Of a stretch of DNA of 64,000 bases, positions 52,257-62,140 are shown in pieces (within the stretch, counting starts at the first letter, position 1; each line of letters starts with the position of its first letter). A model generated the notes under the pieces. The model saw only the letters and a list, made by a program, of their open reading frames with translations. It made no database searches and had not been told where the DNA came from. This stretch comes from DATFQE01 sp963733845 (GTDB lineage: Bacteria > Actinomycetota > Thermoleophilia > Gaiellales > Gaiellaceae). The stretch lies in assembly GCA_963733845.1 (NCBI GenBank), contig CAVTEM010000002.1, positions 258,593-322,592 of the forward strand. The letters run 5' to 3'. Both the position numbers and the translations under genes were made by a program.

Positions 52257-53205
52257 ACGGAAGCATTCACGCGCTGCGCAGGGCCAACCCGCGCAACCGC
52301 CCTGGATTCGCCCGCTCGGTCGAGGCGGTCGAGGAAGCCGTGCACTCGCGGCTCGACGGTTTCGAGGACCCGGCCCCCGAGACGTCGTTCGCGAGGCGAC
52401 GCCTGATCCGCGTCTCCTCCGCGGGGGCCGTAGTCGCAGCTGTCGCCGCCGCCGCACTCGTGCTGATCGGCTCCCCCGGCAGCGGCCCGGGCGTCGAGAG
52501 CGCCACGGCCGCGGTCCGGAAGGCGGCGACCATGACGGCCGCCTCCGCCGAGCGCTCGGGCACGGCGCGCGTTCGCATCACGCACAACGGCCAGGCCTGG
52601 GCTGCCGGCACGGTCCGCTGGAACGGCGAGGACGTCGCGATCTCGCAGGACCTACGGCGACGCGGCAGGGCCGGGTCCGAGCTGCGCGTCGTGGACGGCG
52701 TGCTCTACGGCGTCGAGCCGCGGTCGGCTGGGTCGACATGGGCTCCCCCGACAACATCGATCCCGACAGCGGCACGACCCCGGCCGAGTACCTCGCGGCA
52801 ACGCGTGAGGACGTGGGAGGCGTGACGCTGCGCAGGATCACCGGCGCCATGACGGGGCTGACGGCCGCCCGGCCGGACGACGGCTCCACCGTCTATCGCG
52901 GCGCCGTCGCGGCCGGCCTGATCGCGCGCGAGTCTGGCTTCAAGGAAGGGGGGCCGATCCGGGTCTTCCCGTTCGGCTACGTGGCGCACGACGAGGCGGC
53001 CGACCCTGCGGCGCCCCTCGACACGGCGATCACGGTCGGTCCCGACGGCATCGTCCGGCAGATCGCGGTGACCTGGGGAAGGGACGCCTCGGCGTGGACG
53101 TACACGGTCACCTACAGCGGGCTGGGAGCCACCCCGGCTCCGGCCGCGCCGGCGAACGCGAAGTCGCTGCTGAAAGAGCGTCTGCGCGCGGTGCGAGAGG
53201 GCTAG
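52253..53205 (+). CDS. Single-pass membrane protein paired with the ECF sigma factor (frameshift near 52735)
   Basis: About 317 residues. ATG 52253 overlaps the sigma factor stop. Residues 1-50 are cytoplasmic and charged (SVEAVEEAVHSRLDGFEDPA), followed by one membrane helix at about 55-75 (AGAVVAAVAAAALVLIGSP). The outside part begins ATAAVRKAATMTAASAERSG and resembles LppX/LolA-like lipid-binding folds. The phase shifts near 52735 (VGWVDMGSPDNI), then AGLIARESGFKEGGPIRVFP and TYTVTYSGLGATPAPAAPAN follow. The layout sigma factor plus membrane partner is that of an ECF/anti-sigma pair, but no known anti-sigma motif is present. Confidence 0.75.
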
Positions 53206-53774
53206 GCCGCAGCCCTGACGGCGGCGGACTCGGCTGCGGCCGCGTGCTCACGCACGCGGTCGAGCCGTTCGTCGGGCTCGCCGCCGAGGTTGATCTCGAC
53301 CAGCTTCGACGCGATCGCCGCTCCCGCGCTCGCCGCCCGGGCCGCGGCGATCGCGTCTCCGCGAGGGTCCGGTTCCCGTGCTCGACCAGGGCGGCGGCGA
53401 GGGCTGCGACCTCCGCGCCGCAGGCTGCGATCTCGAGCGGGCACGGCGACGGCCCGCGCAGACGCCTCGTCCACCGCCGCCTCCCGCCCCGGGTCGTCGT
53501 CCGGCCGCCGGCGCGCAGCGAGGTAATCGCCGAACGCGGCGGCGTCGGCGGCGGCGAGTGGTGCAACCCGCTCGCGCAGCGCCCGCCCGGCCGCGAGCGA
53601 GTCGCCGGCACCCTCCCAGGCGCGCGCGGAGAAGCGGGCCGCCATCTCGACCAGCGCCGCGCCGAGCGCCACCGCCACAGCGGCGACGGCGCCGCCGCCC
53701 GGAGCCGGGGTCTCGGCCGCGACGTCGTCCAGGAACGCGGCGACCGTGCTCTGCAGCGGGTCAGAAGAGGCCAA
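53202..53774 (-). CDS. fchA: Formiminotransferase-cyclodeaminase family protein (FchA-like), frameshifts near 53447 and 53370
   Basis: About 190 residues from ATG 53774. The N-terminus VAAFLDDVAAETPAPGGGAV and AVAVALGAALVEMAARFSAR is the FTCD C-terminal domain signature (PxPGGGS/A). Two breaks bracket a segment that reads CPLEIAACGAEVAALAAALV in another phase, and the last part AAARAASAGAAIASKLVEIN is again in the first. FchA-type enzymes convert methenyl- to formyl-tetrahydrofolate. It overlaps the end of fhs by 14 bases, so the pair supplies one-carbon units. Confidence 0.82.
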   Translation of the reverse strand: MASSDPLQSTVAAFLDDVAAETPAPGGGAVAAVAVALGAALVEMAARFSARAWEGAGDSLAAGRALRERVAPLAAADAAAFGDYLAARRRPDDDPGREAAVDEASARAVAVPARDRSLRRGGRSPRRRPGRAREPDPRGDAIAAARAASAGAAIASKLVEINLGGEPDERLDRVREHAAAAESAAVRAAA

Positions 53775-55428
53775 CGGTGCGGCCGTCCTCGTCGATGTCC
53801 ACGTCGAAGGCGGCCGCGTTCGGACCGAGGCCGGGCATGGTCAGGACCTCGCCGCAGAGCGGGACGAGCCAGCCCGCGCCCGTGTAGGCGCGCACGTCGC
53901 GGACGTGCACGGTGAAGCCCTCGGGAGCGTTGAGCAGGGCCGGGTCGTCGGACAGCGAGAGATGCGTCTTCGCCATGCAGATTGGGAGCCGGTCGAGCCC
54001 GTTCGCGGTGAAGCGCGCGATGCTCTGCTCGGCGGCCGGGAGGAGCTCGACGTCCTTGGCGCCGTAGACCCGCGTGGCCACCGCCTCGATCTTGTCCGCG
54101 ATCGGGGCGTCGAGCGGATACGTGTGCTCGAAGGCGTTCGGCAGGTCGGCGGCGGCGACGACGGCCTCGGCGAGCTCCGTCGCGCCGGCACCGCCGCGCT
54201 CGAACGCCTCGTTCACCTCGGCCGCGTGCGCGCCGTAGTCGAGCGCCAGCTGCCGGACCGCAGCGAGCTCCTGGTCGGAGTCGCCGGCGAAGCGGTTGAC
54301 TGCGACGACGGCCGGCAGCCCGAACGAACGGACGATCTCCAGGTGCCGCCGCAGGTTCGCCGAGCCGCGCTCGATCGCCGAGAGCCCGCCGTCCGGCTCG
54401 CCGCCGTGGTGCTTCAGTGCCCGGACCGTGGCCACGACGACGACCGCGCTCGGGGCGAGGCCCCCGACTCGGCAGACGATGTTGAGGAACTTCTCCATGC
54501 CCATCTCCGAGGCGAAGCCGCCCTCGGTGATCACGTAGTCGCCGAGCTTCAAGCCCACGCGGTCGGCGATCAGGGAGTTGTTGCCGTGCGCGATGTTGGC
54601 GAACGGGCCGCAGTGCACGAACGCGGGCTGGCCCTCGAGCGTCTGGACGAGGTTCGGGTGCAGCGCATCCTTCAGCAGGACCGCCATCGCCCCGCCCGCG
54701 CGCAGCTGCTCGGCGGTGACGGGCTCGCCCTCGAAGGTGTAGCCGACGGTGATCTCGCCCAGGCGCCGCCGCAGGTCGTGCAGATCGCTCGAGACGGCCA
54801 CGATCGCCATCGCCTCGGAGGCGGCCGTGATGTCGAAGCCCGTCTGGCGCGGGTAGCCGTTCGCGCGGCCGCCGAGGCCGACGACGAGCTCGCGCAGGGC
54901 GCGGTCGTTGATGTCGACGCAGCGCCGCCAGGTGATGCTGAGCGGATCGAGGCCGAGCTCGTTGCCCTGGAGCACGTGCGCCTCGACGATCGCAGCCAGG
55001 AGGTTGTTCGCCGCGCCGATCGCGTGGATGTCGCCCGTGAAGTGGAGGTTGAGGTCCTCCATCGGCACGACCTGCGCGTAGCCGCCGCCGGCGGCGCCGC
55101 CCTTGATCCCGAAGACCGGGCCCACCGAGGCCTCCCGCAGGCACAGCACCGGCCGCTTGCCGATCCGGCCCAGGCCCTGGGTCAGGGAGACGGACGTCGT
55201 CGTCTTCCCCTCCCCCGCCCGGGTCGGTGTGATCGCAGTCGTGCAGATCAGCTTCCCGTCGGGCCGCGACTGCAGCCGTTCGAGCACCGAGGCGCGCACC
55301 TTCGCCTTGTACGGGCCGTAGAGGTCGAACTCCGAGGGCTCCAACCCCAGCTCCGTGGCCAGGTCCGCGACCGGCCGGAGCGTGGCCGCCTGGGCGATCT
55401 CGAGGCTGGCGGGAATCGTCTCCGTCAC
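53761..55428 (-). CDS. fhs: Formate-tetrahydrofolate ligase
   Basis: 555 residues, full length. GTG 55428 overlaps the methyltransferase stop. ATP-dependent formation of 10-formyl-tetrahydrofolate from formate. Marks are the P-loop TAITPTRAGEGKTTTSVSL (about residues 64-82), CLREASVGPVFGIKGGAAGG, FTGDIHAIGAANNLLAAIVE, GFDITAASEAMAIVAVSSDL and FVHCGPFANIAHGNNSLIAD, ending MPGLGPNAAAFDVDIDEDG. No break is visible. With fchA it links formate to folate one-carbon metabolism. N-formylkynurenine breakdown in the same window yields formate, which this enzyme could recycle (inference). Confidence 0.97.
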   Translation of the reverse strand: MTETIPASLEIAQAATLRPVADLATELGLEPSEFDLYGPYKAKVRASVLERLQSRPDGKLICTTAITPTRAGEGKTTTSVSLTQGLGRIGKRPVLCLREASVGPVFGIKGGAAGGGYAQVVPMEDLNLHFTGDIHAIGAANNLLAAIVEAHVLQGNELGLDPLSITWRRCVDINDRALRELVVGLGGRANGYPRQTGFDITAASEAMAIVAVSSDLHDLRRRLGEITVGYTFEGEPVTAEQLRAGGAMAVLLKDALHPNLVQTLEGQPAFVHCGPFANIAHGNNSLIADRVGLKLGDYVITEGGFASEMGMEKFLNIVCRVGGLAPSAVVVVATVRALKHHGGEPDGGLSAIERGSANLRRHLEIVRSFGLPAVVAVNRFAGDSDQELAAVRQLALDYGAHAAEVNEAFERGGAGATELAEAVVAAADLPNAFEHTYPLDAPIADKIEAVATRVYGAKDVELLPAAEQSIARFTANGLDRLPICMAKTHLSLSDDPALLNAPEGFTVHVRDVRAYTGAGWLVPLCGEVLTMPGLGPNAAAFDVDIDEDGRTVGLF

Positions 55429-56117
55429 GAGGCTCTCCTGCGGGCGACGAAGACGTACTCCCTGCTGTCGCCGTCGAACGGCTCGCCCGCGAACCCACCG
55501 TACAGGGCTTCGACCTCGAGCCCGGCCACGTCGATCAGGCCGAGCCACTCGTTCTTCGTGGCCCACCAGAGCGAGCTCGTGCCGCCGTCGTCGAGCAGGA
55601 TGTCGATGCGGTTCTCCCCGACCGCGTACCGGATGGTGTGCGGGACCGGCTCGTCCTGCCGCTCGCCGTCGAGGCGGGCGGCGATCCCATGGTCGAACGC
55701 GAAGGCGTTCCACGCGAACCGCCCGTCCGGCCGCAGCGATGCGGCCACACGCTCGAACGTCCGGCGCCGGTCTGCCCAGGTCGGGAGGTGCAGGAGCGCG
55801 CGGAACGGGCAGTAGATCAGCGCTGCCGGCTCGTCGAGCGCGAAGTCGCGCATGTCGCCTTCGACCAGCTCGAGCTCCACGTCCGCCTCGGCCGCGTTGG
55901 CGCGGGCCTGCTCCAGCATCGCCGGCGAGGAGTCGATCCCGAGCACCGGCCTGCCCGTCGCCTGCGCCACCGGGATCGCGACCCGGCCGTTGCCGACCGC
56001 CAGCTCGACGAGCGGGCCGTCCGCTTCGCGCGCGAGGCCGACGTAGAAGGGGATGTCGGCGGTCATGGGGGCAGACCACTCCTCGTAGCGGTCGGCGAAG
56101 GCCTCGTCCCAGCTCAT
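55425..56117 (-). CDS. Class I SAM-dependent methyltransferase
   Basis: 230 residues from ATG 56117 (MSWDEAFADRYEEWSAPMTA). Motif I is PLVELAVGNGRVAIPVAQAT, motif II GIDSSPAMLEQARANAAEAD, and then LVEGDMRDFALDEPAALIYC. Substrate domain marks are few; the family is the broad Methyltransf_25/11 group acting on small molecules. It is the first gene of an operon with fhs and fchA, with which it overlaps (GTGA), and diverges from the APH-type kinase gene with 66 bases between starts. Confidence 0.87.
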   Translation of the reverse strand: MSWDEAFADRYEEWSAPMTADIPFYVGLAREADGPLVELAVGNGRVAIPVAQATGRPVLGIDSSPAMLEQARANAAEADVELELVEGDMRDFALDEPAALIYCPFRALLHLPTWADRRRTFERVAASLRPDGRFAWNAFAFDHGIAARLDGERQDEPVPHTIRYAVGENRIDILLDDGGTSSLWWATKNEWLGLIDVAGLEVEALYGGFAGEPFDGDSREYVFVARRRAS

Positions 56118-56183
56118 GCGCAGATCATCGCTACGCTCGCGCCCCTTGGCTACGTGGAGCATGCCCGCAGGGAGATGACGAGG

Positions 56184-57054
56184 ATGCACGCGGACGAGCT
56201 CGAGCTGGACGAGCCGCTCGTCCGTCGCCTCCTCGCCGAGCAGTTCCCACAGTGGGCCGACCGTCCGTTGCAGAGGATCGAGCCCTCGGGGACCGACAAC
56301 GCGATCTTCCGGCTCGGCGAGGACCTGTCGCTGCGGCTCCCCCGCCGCCGCGGGCCGATGGAGCGCTCCTGGGAAGCTCGACTGGCTGCCGAGGCTCGCC
56401 CCGCTCCTGCCGCTCGAGATCCCGGTTCCGGTCGCACCCGGCCACGCATCCGACGAGTACCCCTGCCTCTGGGACGTCTACACCTGGGTCGAGGGAGAGA
56501 CCGTGCCCGTCGAGGAGATCGACGCGGTCGAGGCCGCCCGCGACCTGGCGGGCTTCGTCGCGGCCCTGCAGCGGGTCGATCCGGCCGGCGCGCCGCAGGG
56601 GCGTGGCATCCCCCTGTCCGAGCGCGACGCCGAGGTCCGCGCCTGGCTGGCGAAGTGGGAGGGCGACCCGCGGGTGGAGGAGGAGTGGGAGCGTGCGCTC
56701 GCCATCCCGCCGTGGGAGGGCCCGCCCGTCTGGCACCACGGCGACCTCGACGTGCGCAACTGGCTCGTGCGGGACGGCCGCATCTCCGCGGTGATCGACT
56801 GGGGCACGGCGGGCGTGGGCGACCCGGCCTGCGACGTGATGGTCGCGTGGAAGCTGCACTCGCCCGAGGCGCGAGACGCGTTCCGCGAGGCCCTGCCGAC
56901 CGACGACGCCACGTGGGAGCGGGCGCGCGGCTGGGCCCTCTCGCAGGCAGTCGGGGCGCTCTCCTACTACACGCCCGAGAACAACCCATCCTTGTACCGT
57001 GAAGGCGAGAGCTGGCTCGAGCTCGTCCTGTCGGAGCTCGACGAGGGGGGCTGA
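56184..57054 (+). CDS. Aminoglycoside phosphotransferase-family kinase (frameshift near 56370)
   Basis: About 290 residues. ATG 56184 has GGGAG nine bases upstream; an ATG at 56175 is the alternative. N-lobe: IEPSGTDNAIFRLGEDLSLR; a one-base break near 56370 precedes LDWLPRLAPLLPLEIPVPVA. Catalytic loop: VWHHGDLDVRNWLVRDG; metal site: AVIDWGTAGVGDPACDVMVA. This is the APH group often annotated as hygromycin/streptomycin-like kinase but mostly of unknown substrate. The sequence alone does not support calling it a resistance gene. Confidence 0.83.
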
Positions 57055-57171
57055 GGTTGCCCACGGCCCGATAGCCGGCTGGTCGCGCCGGCGGGAGCGC
57101 CCTACCTCGCCGGGAACACCGCCGGATCGTGCATGGTTCCGGTCCGCCAAATTCGACAAAGGGGGGAACGA

Positions 57172-59598
57172 ATGCGACTCCCACTCGCGGCATTCGCGGT
57201 GGTGTCTTTCGTCGCGGCGCTCATCGCTCCGGCCGCACTCGCCCAGGAGGTCGGGAGTGCCACGGTCGTGCCGCTCCAGATCACCGGCCCGCCGAGCGAG
57301 CGGCTCAACCTGGTGATCCTGGGGGATGGCTACCAGGCGAACGAAATGGACGAGTTCCGCGCCGACGTCGACCGGAACCTGAACGTGCAGTGGAGCATCG
57401 AGCCGTTTCGCAGCTACCGGCACTACTTCAACGTCTACCGGCTGGAGATCGTCTCGCAGGACTCCGGCATCAGCTGTGATCCCGACGACGGCAACGTGAA
57501 GCGCAACACGCCGCTCCGGCTGGGGTTCCAGGGCACGTGTCCCGCGCCGCCGCTCGCCCGCGGGATCACGTACGGGCCGGCGCTGACCCCCGGGACCGGG
57601 TGTACGGCCCTGAACCAGCCGGGATGCTCGGGCACGCAGCAGCACAACCTCTTCCTGTCCACCTACCTCGCGCCGCTCGGCGTGGTCGGACAGAACGTCC
57701 AGACCCTGGCCATCGCCAACACGTTCACCTACGGGGGCATCGGCGGCACGCAGGCGACGACGTCAGGCGGCAGCCCGCAAGGGCCGCTCATCTCGACGCA
57801 CGAGCTCGGGCATTCGCTGGGCCAGATGGCCGACGAGTATCCCTACTCGTCGCGTGACATCGTTCGCCCGTGCTACACGGGTCCCGAGCCGGGCTCGTTC
57901 CACCACACGATCCGCACGAGCACCGCGGACATGGTCGCGACCCAGTTCAAGTGGTGGCGCTGGATCGGCGAGGAGAGCCTGTCGGGCGGCGTGATCGGCC
58001 TGTGGGAGGGCGGCGGCCAGTTCCCGTGCGGCCAGCGTCGTCCAAGCCAGCACTCGATGATGCGCTGGCTCGGCTTCTACTTCGACCAGGTCGGCCGCGA
58101 GCACATGACCTACCGAATCACCGGGCGGCGGAACGCGAACGCCATGTCCCTACTCCATACGCCGCTCGGCGAAGTCGGCCCCGAGGACGTCGTCTGGGTC
58201 GAGACGCAGCATCCGAAGTACCACGAGCTGACGGTGACGTGGCGGGTCAACGGCGTCGTCGTGCCCGGGACGAACAACAGCCGCAATCTCGACCTGGCGG
58301 GCCTCGACGTCGCCGCGGGCGACGTCGTCCACGTGACGGTGCAGGACGAGAACGAGTTCGTGCGCGACCCGGCCTTCAAGAACGGGCCGCGGATGACCCA
58401 GACGCGGCAGTGGACCGTCGGGGCGCCACTGGCGGCGACACCCGTCGACGCCGCGTTCACGATCTCGACGCCGACCGACCGCGCAGTCGGCGGAGACGAG
58501 GTCGTCTTCGTCGAGACCACGCATCCGAGCGACCGCGTCCTCGACGTGACCTGGCGGCTCGACGGCAGCGTCGTCCCGAACCCGGCGAACAGCCGCAACT
58601 TCGATCTCGGCGCGAGGAACCTCGCGGCGGGCACCCACACGCTCGGCGCGACGGTGTCCGATCCCGCCGGTGGCACGACCGAGACGCGGACCTGGACGGT
58701 CGACAACACACTGCCGACCGCGCCCCGCGAGCTCTCCGAGCCGCTGACGTCGCTCTCGAAGGTCGAGGAGCACAACGTCTACTTCGGGGAGTTCGACATG
58801 GGGCTCGACCCGACCGACGACCAGCCCGGGTTCGTCGTGGGCGAGTTCCGCCTGAACGGGGACGGCTGGTTCAACTACTTCGGCTTCCCCGAGCAGCCCG
58901 AGGGCACGCCGTTCACGTTCTCGCACTCGGGCAAGGACGTGAAGGCGCTGACCTACGGGAACCTCGGCACCGGCGGGCTCTCGAAGGCGACCTTCGAGCA
59001 GTCGTTCACCGACGCCCATCCGAGCGGCGGTTTCGAGCCCGGGTACGGCACGCATCGGGTCGAGCACCGCGCGATCGACGCGGCCGGGAACATCGGTGAG
59101 GCGGATCACTTCCGCGCGACGGTGCTTCCCGGCGGTTCGCCGGCCTGCACGAGGACGCTCACCGGGACGATCGGGAGGGTCGTCGTCACGACCGGCGTGA
59201 CGTGCGTGGACGGCAACGTCAACGGCGGCATCCGGGTCCAGCCCGGAGCCTCGCTCGTCGTCTCGGACGGTTCCCGGATCAACGGCGGCCTCAGGGCCGA
59301 CGGCGCCGCTGTCGTGCACGTCTTCGGCGCGCAGGTGAACGGCGACGCGATCGTCTCCGGCACGACCGGTGACCTGATCGTGGCGGGCTCCGTGTTCAGC
59401 GAGTCGCTCGTCGTCTCCGGCAACCACTCGGCCGCCGTGACGATCCCGAGCGGAGACACACGCAACTACGGCGTGGGCCTCGTCGGCAACACGGTCGGCG
59501 AGGAGCTCGCGTGCACCGGCAACGACCCCGGCGCCACCAACTTCGGAGCGCCGAACACGGTGAACGGACAGAAGTCCGGCCAGTGCGCGTCGCTCTGA
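57172..59598 (+). CDS. Secreted M64-type (IgA peptidase-like) metalloprotease
   Basis: 808 residues, unbroken. ATG 57172 follows GGGGGGAACGA and gives a signal peptide MRLPLAAFAVVSFVAALIAP with a likely cut after ALAQ. The M64 domain starts LNLVILGDGYQANEMDEFRA (a fold mark of the family) and has the zinc site PLISTHELGHSLGQMADEYP (about residue 210). From about residue 325 come two related beta-sandwich repeats (VVWVETQHPKYHELTVTWRV and VVFVETTHPSDRVLDVTWRL), each with an NNSRN or ANSRN turn. The C-terminus has a short beta-helix-like repeat (NGGIRVQPGASLVVSDGSRI, NGGLRADGAAVVHVFGAQVN). It is an exported protease with substrate- or surface-binding repeats. Confidence 0.9.
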   Translation: MRLPLAAFAVVSFVAALIAPAALAQEVGSATVVPLQITGPPSERLNLVILGDGYQANEMDEFRADVDRNLNVQWSIEPFRSYRHYFNVYRLEIVSQDSGISCDPDDGNVKRNTPLRLGFQGTCPAPPLARGITYGPALTPGTGCTALNQPGCSGTQQHNLFLSTYLAPLGVVGQNVQTLAIANTFTYGGIGGTQATTSGGSPQGPLISTHELGHSLGQMADEYPYSSRDIVRPCYTGPEPGSFHHTIRTSTADMVATQFKWWRWIGEESLSGGVIGLWEGGGQFPCGQRRPSQHSMMRWLGFYFDQVGREHMTYRITGRRNANAMSLLHTPLGEVGPEDVVWVETQHPKYHELTVTWRVNGVVVPGTNNSRNLDLAGLDVAAGDVVHVTVQDENEFVRDPAFKNGPRMTQTRQWTVGAPLAATPVDAAFTISTPTDRAVGGDEVVFVETTHPSDRVLDVTWRLDGSVVPNPANSRNFDLGARNLAAGTHTLGATVSDPAGGTTETRTWTVDNTLPTAPRELSEPLTSLSKVEEHNVYFGEFDMGLDPTDDQPGFVVGEFRLNGDGWFNYFGFPEQPEGTPFTFSHSGKDVKALTYGNLGTGGLSKATFEQSFTDAHPSGGFEPGYGTHRVEHRAIDAAGNIGEADHFRATVLPGGSPACTRTLTGTIGRVVVTTGVTCVDGNVNGGIRVQPGASLVVSDGSRINGGLRADGAAVVHVFGAQVNGDAIVSGTTGDLIVAGSVFSESLVVSGNHSAAVTIPSGDTRNYGVGLVGNTVGEELACTGNDPGATNFGAPNTVNGQKSGQCASL

Positions 59599-59613
59599 CG
59601 CACTAGCGAAGAC

Positions 59614-59646
59614 CGGGGTGGGACGGCTGCGCGCCGTCCCACCCCG
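59614..59646 (+). terminator. Hairpin after the M64 gene
   Basis: A perfect 14-bp stem CGGGGTGGGACGGC / GCCGTCCCACCCCG with a five-base TGCGC loop, 15 bases after the stop. No long T run follows. Confidence 0.75.
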
Positions 59647-59690
59647 AAGCTTGTTCGGCGGCCGACCATCTGCGAGGCTGCCGCGCGGAG

Positions 59691-59990
59691 ATGCACGCGC
59701 GCATGTTCGTCTTCGAAGGCTCGCCGGAGGAGATCGAGGCGGCGGTTGCCCTGGCGCACGAGGAGATCCTTCCCCTCGAGCGGCAGATGCCGGGGTTCCG
59801 CGGGCTCGTCCTCCTCTCCGACAAGGAGGCCGGGAAGCTGGTCTCGCTGTCGCTCTGGGAGAGCGAGGAGCAGATGCTCGAGAGCGCCGCGTCGGCCAGG
59901 ATGATCACCCGGTTTGCGGCCCAGTCGGTGGGCGGCAAGCGCCGCTCGATCGAGCCGTTCGACGTCGAGCTCTTCGAGCTCGCGCCGTAG
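59691..59990 (+). CDS. Small dimeric alpha/beta-barrel (ABM-like) protein
   Basis: 99 residues from ATG 59691 (another ATG at 59703). MFVFEGSPEEIEAAVALAHE, PLERQMPGFRGLVLLSDKEA and VSLSLWESEEQMLESAASA show the strand-helix-strand pattern of antibiotic biosynthesis monooxygenase-like domains. These include haem-degrading and quinol monooxygenases, but most small members are uncharacterised. No catalytic residue can be named. It stands alone, 45 bases after the M64 terminator and convergent with the TetM-like gene. Confidence 0.78.
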   Translation: MHARMFVFEGSPEEIEAAVALAHEEILPLERQMPGFRGLVLLSDKEAGKLVSLSLWESEEQMLESAASARMITRFAAQSVGGKRRSIEPFDVELFELAP

Positions 59991-60029
59991 CGTGCGCACC
60001 GCACTCCAGACGCTGAGCGACGGGAAGCG

Positions 60030-61959
60030 CTAGCCGCTGCCGTCCACAGGCTGGTAGCCGGCGAAGCTGGACTCGAGCACGCCCTCGCCGCCCGTCAGAC
60101 CCGACAGCTGGCGCTGGAGGTCATCGGCCCTCGCCGCGGGCAAGACCGACTCGATCGTGAAGACCGTGCCGCGCAGCGACGGCGTCTCGACCGCAGAGCC
60201 GAGCCGCGCCAATGCGGACATGACCGCGGCGATCGAGCCCGGCGGGACCTCGAGCGTGACTCGAACGATCGGCTCGCAGACCACCGTCCCGGCCCGCTCG
60301 AGCGCCCTTGCGAGGACCAGCGGCGTCAGCTTCCGGAAATCAGCGGCCGTGCTGAGCGGCCCGCGTCGCGACGGTGGGCCGTCGGGGACGCTGTGAGTGC
60401 ACTTCGTCAGCGTCACGATGCAATCCGTCACCTGCCACCCGGAGGGGCCTACCTGGAGCGCCCGGCGGACGTACTGGTTCACGCTCGCGGTGAAGCGTTC
60501 GGCCGTCTTGTAGATGTACAGCGGAACCGTGCGGGAATCGATCGCCAGTCGGACGTCGATCCCCGATCCATGAGCAGCGGGTTCGACGCGGAGCCCGATC
60601 GAGGCGTTGAAGGGATTCGTCTCCGCCTTCAGTTCCTCCACGGCCTCTCCGCTGCCGACCGGTCGCTCGATGTAGATCGGCGTCGTCTCGCGGAATGTGA
60701 CGTCGAGGCCGAAATCGTCTGCGAGCGTTGCCTGGATCACTTCCTTCTGGACCTCGCCGTAGAGCGAGACCGAGAGCTCGCGGCGGCTGTCGTTCTGCCG
60801 GACGCTGATCAGCGGGTCCTGCTCGGCGAGCTGTGCCAGCGCGTCTCGAAGCCGCGCGCCGTCGTCCTCGCCGGCGACGACAACGGACTCGAGTGTCGGT
60901 GGGGGAAACTGCTGCTGCGTCCCAGCGGTCCCGAGCTCGCCGAGCCGGTCGCCGATCCGGATTTCGCGCGAGGCCCCACAGCTTCGCGACTGCGCCCGCG
61001 GAGACAGCAGGACGCTGCTCGGCGGGCCCACGCTCGAAGACCGCGATCGCGGTCACCTTGTCCTCGAGCCCGGCCCCGAACTGCAACCGGTCGCGCGTTC
61101 GGATCGTCCCCGAGAACATCCGGACGTACGCGACCTTCTCGCCGCTCGGGCCGCGCTCGATCTTGAAGACCGTTCCCGAGAGCGGGCCGTCGGGATCGCC
61201 CGGCGAGGACGGCAGCAGCTCGGCGATGGCGGCCAGCATCGGCTCGACACCGGCACCCGTGCGCGCCGAGCCGAAGAAGAGCGGGTGCACGAGCGCCCGC
61301 TTCGTCTGAGCCGCGAGCTCCTCGCGCAGGCGGGGATACGGAACGCCCGACTCGCTCTCGACGTACGCCGCCAGGATCCGGTCGTCCTGCTCGGAAAGCA
61401 CTTCGGCCAGCCTGGCCTCGAACCCGGCGTCTTTCGCGTCGAACGGGGTGAAGGACGCGGTGCGAGTGCCGAGCTCGTGCGCGGCGCCCATCGGGACCAC
61501 CGCCGTCGTCAAGCGCTCCGAGATGTCATGTACGACACGCTCGTCGCCTGCGCCGGCGCGGTCGATCTTGTTCGCGAACAGCAGGGTCGGAATCCGCAGC
61601 CGCCGCAGCGCGCGCATCAGGATGCGCGTCTGCGGCTGGACGCCTTCGACGGCCGAGATCACGAGCACGGCGCCGTCGAGGACGCTCAAGACCCGCTCCA
61701 CCTCGGCGATGAAGTCCGGGTGGCCGGGCGTGTCGATCAGGTTGACGTGGACGTCCCCGAGCGCGAACGAGGCGACGGCCGACTTGATCGTGATGCCGCG
61801 CTGCTGCTCGAGCGCGAGCGAGTCGGTCTGCGTGGTCCCGGCATCGACGCTACCGACCTCGCGGATGGCGCCGGCCTCGTACAGCAGTCGTTCTGTGAGG
61901 GTGGTCTTACCGGCGTCTACATGCGCCAGGATTCCAAGGTTCAGCTCTTTCTGCGACAC
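60030..61959 (-). CDS. TetM/OtrA-like ribosomal protection GTPase (frameshift near 60975)
   Basis: About 643 residues. GTG 61959. G1 LGILAHVDAGKTTLTERLLY, switch EQQRGITIKSAVASF, G3 VNLIDTPGHPDFIAEVERVL and G4 LLFANKIDRAGAG are intact. One break near 60975 separates the two halves; the rest has domain IV (SVSLYGEVQKEVIQATLADD, FRETTPIYIERPVGSGEAVE) and the C-terminus DFRKLTPLVLARALERAGTV, as in TetM/OtrA rather than EF-G or LepA. Members release tetracycline from the ribosome, but chromosomal actinobacterial relatives often have no proven link to resistance. It is head to head with typA, 181 bases between starts. Confidence 0.86.
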
Positions 61960-62140
61960 GCGTCATTCCTTCCGAAGAGGTCCCAAAGGCCTTCTGGATG
62001 GATCTGAACGCGTGGCGCATCGCTCCTCCTTGGTCGCTCGGCGCCGGACTGACCAGCGTCGATCATAGTCGCCGCAGATGGCGGTCGACATCGCCGTCCG
62101 AAAGCGGATCACACGGTAGGCGGCGCTACTCTGGCCCGCC

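Noticed and set aside
60030..61959. Acquired tetracycline resistance gene
   Set aside because: Only family-level similarity to TetM/OtrA; no mobile context, and composition is like the neighbours.
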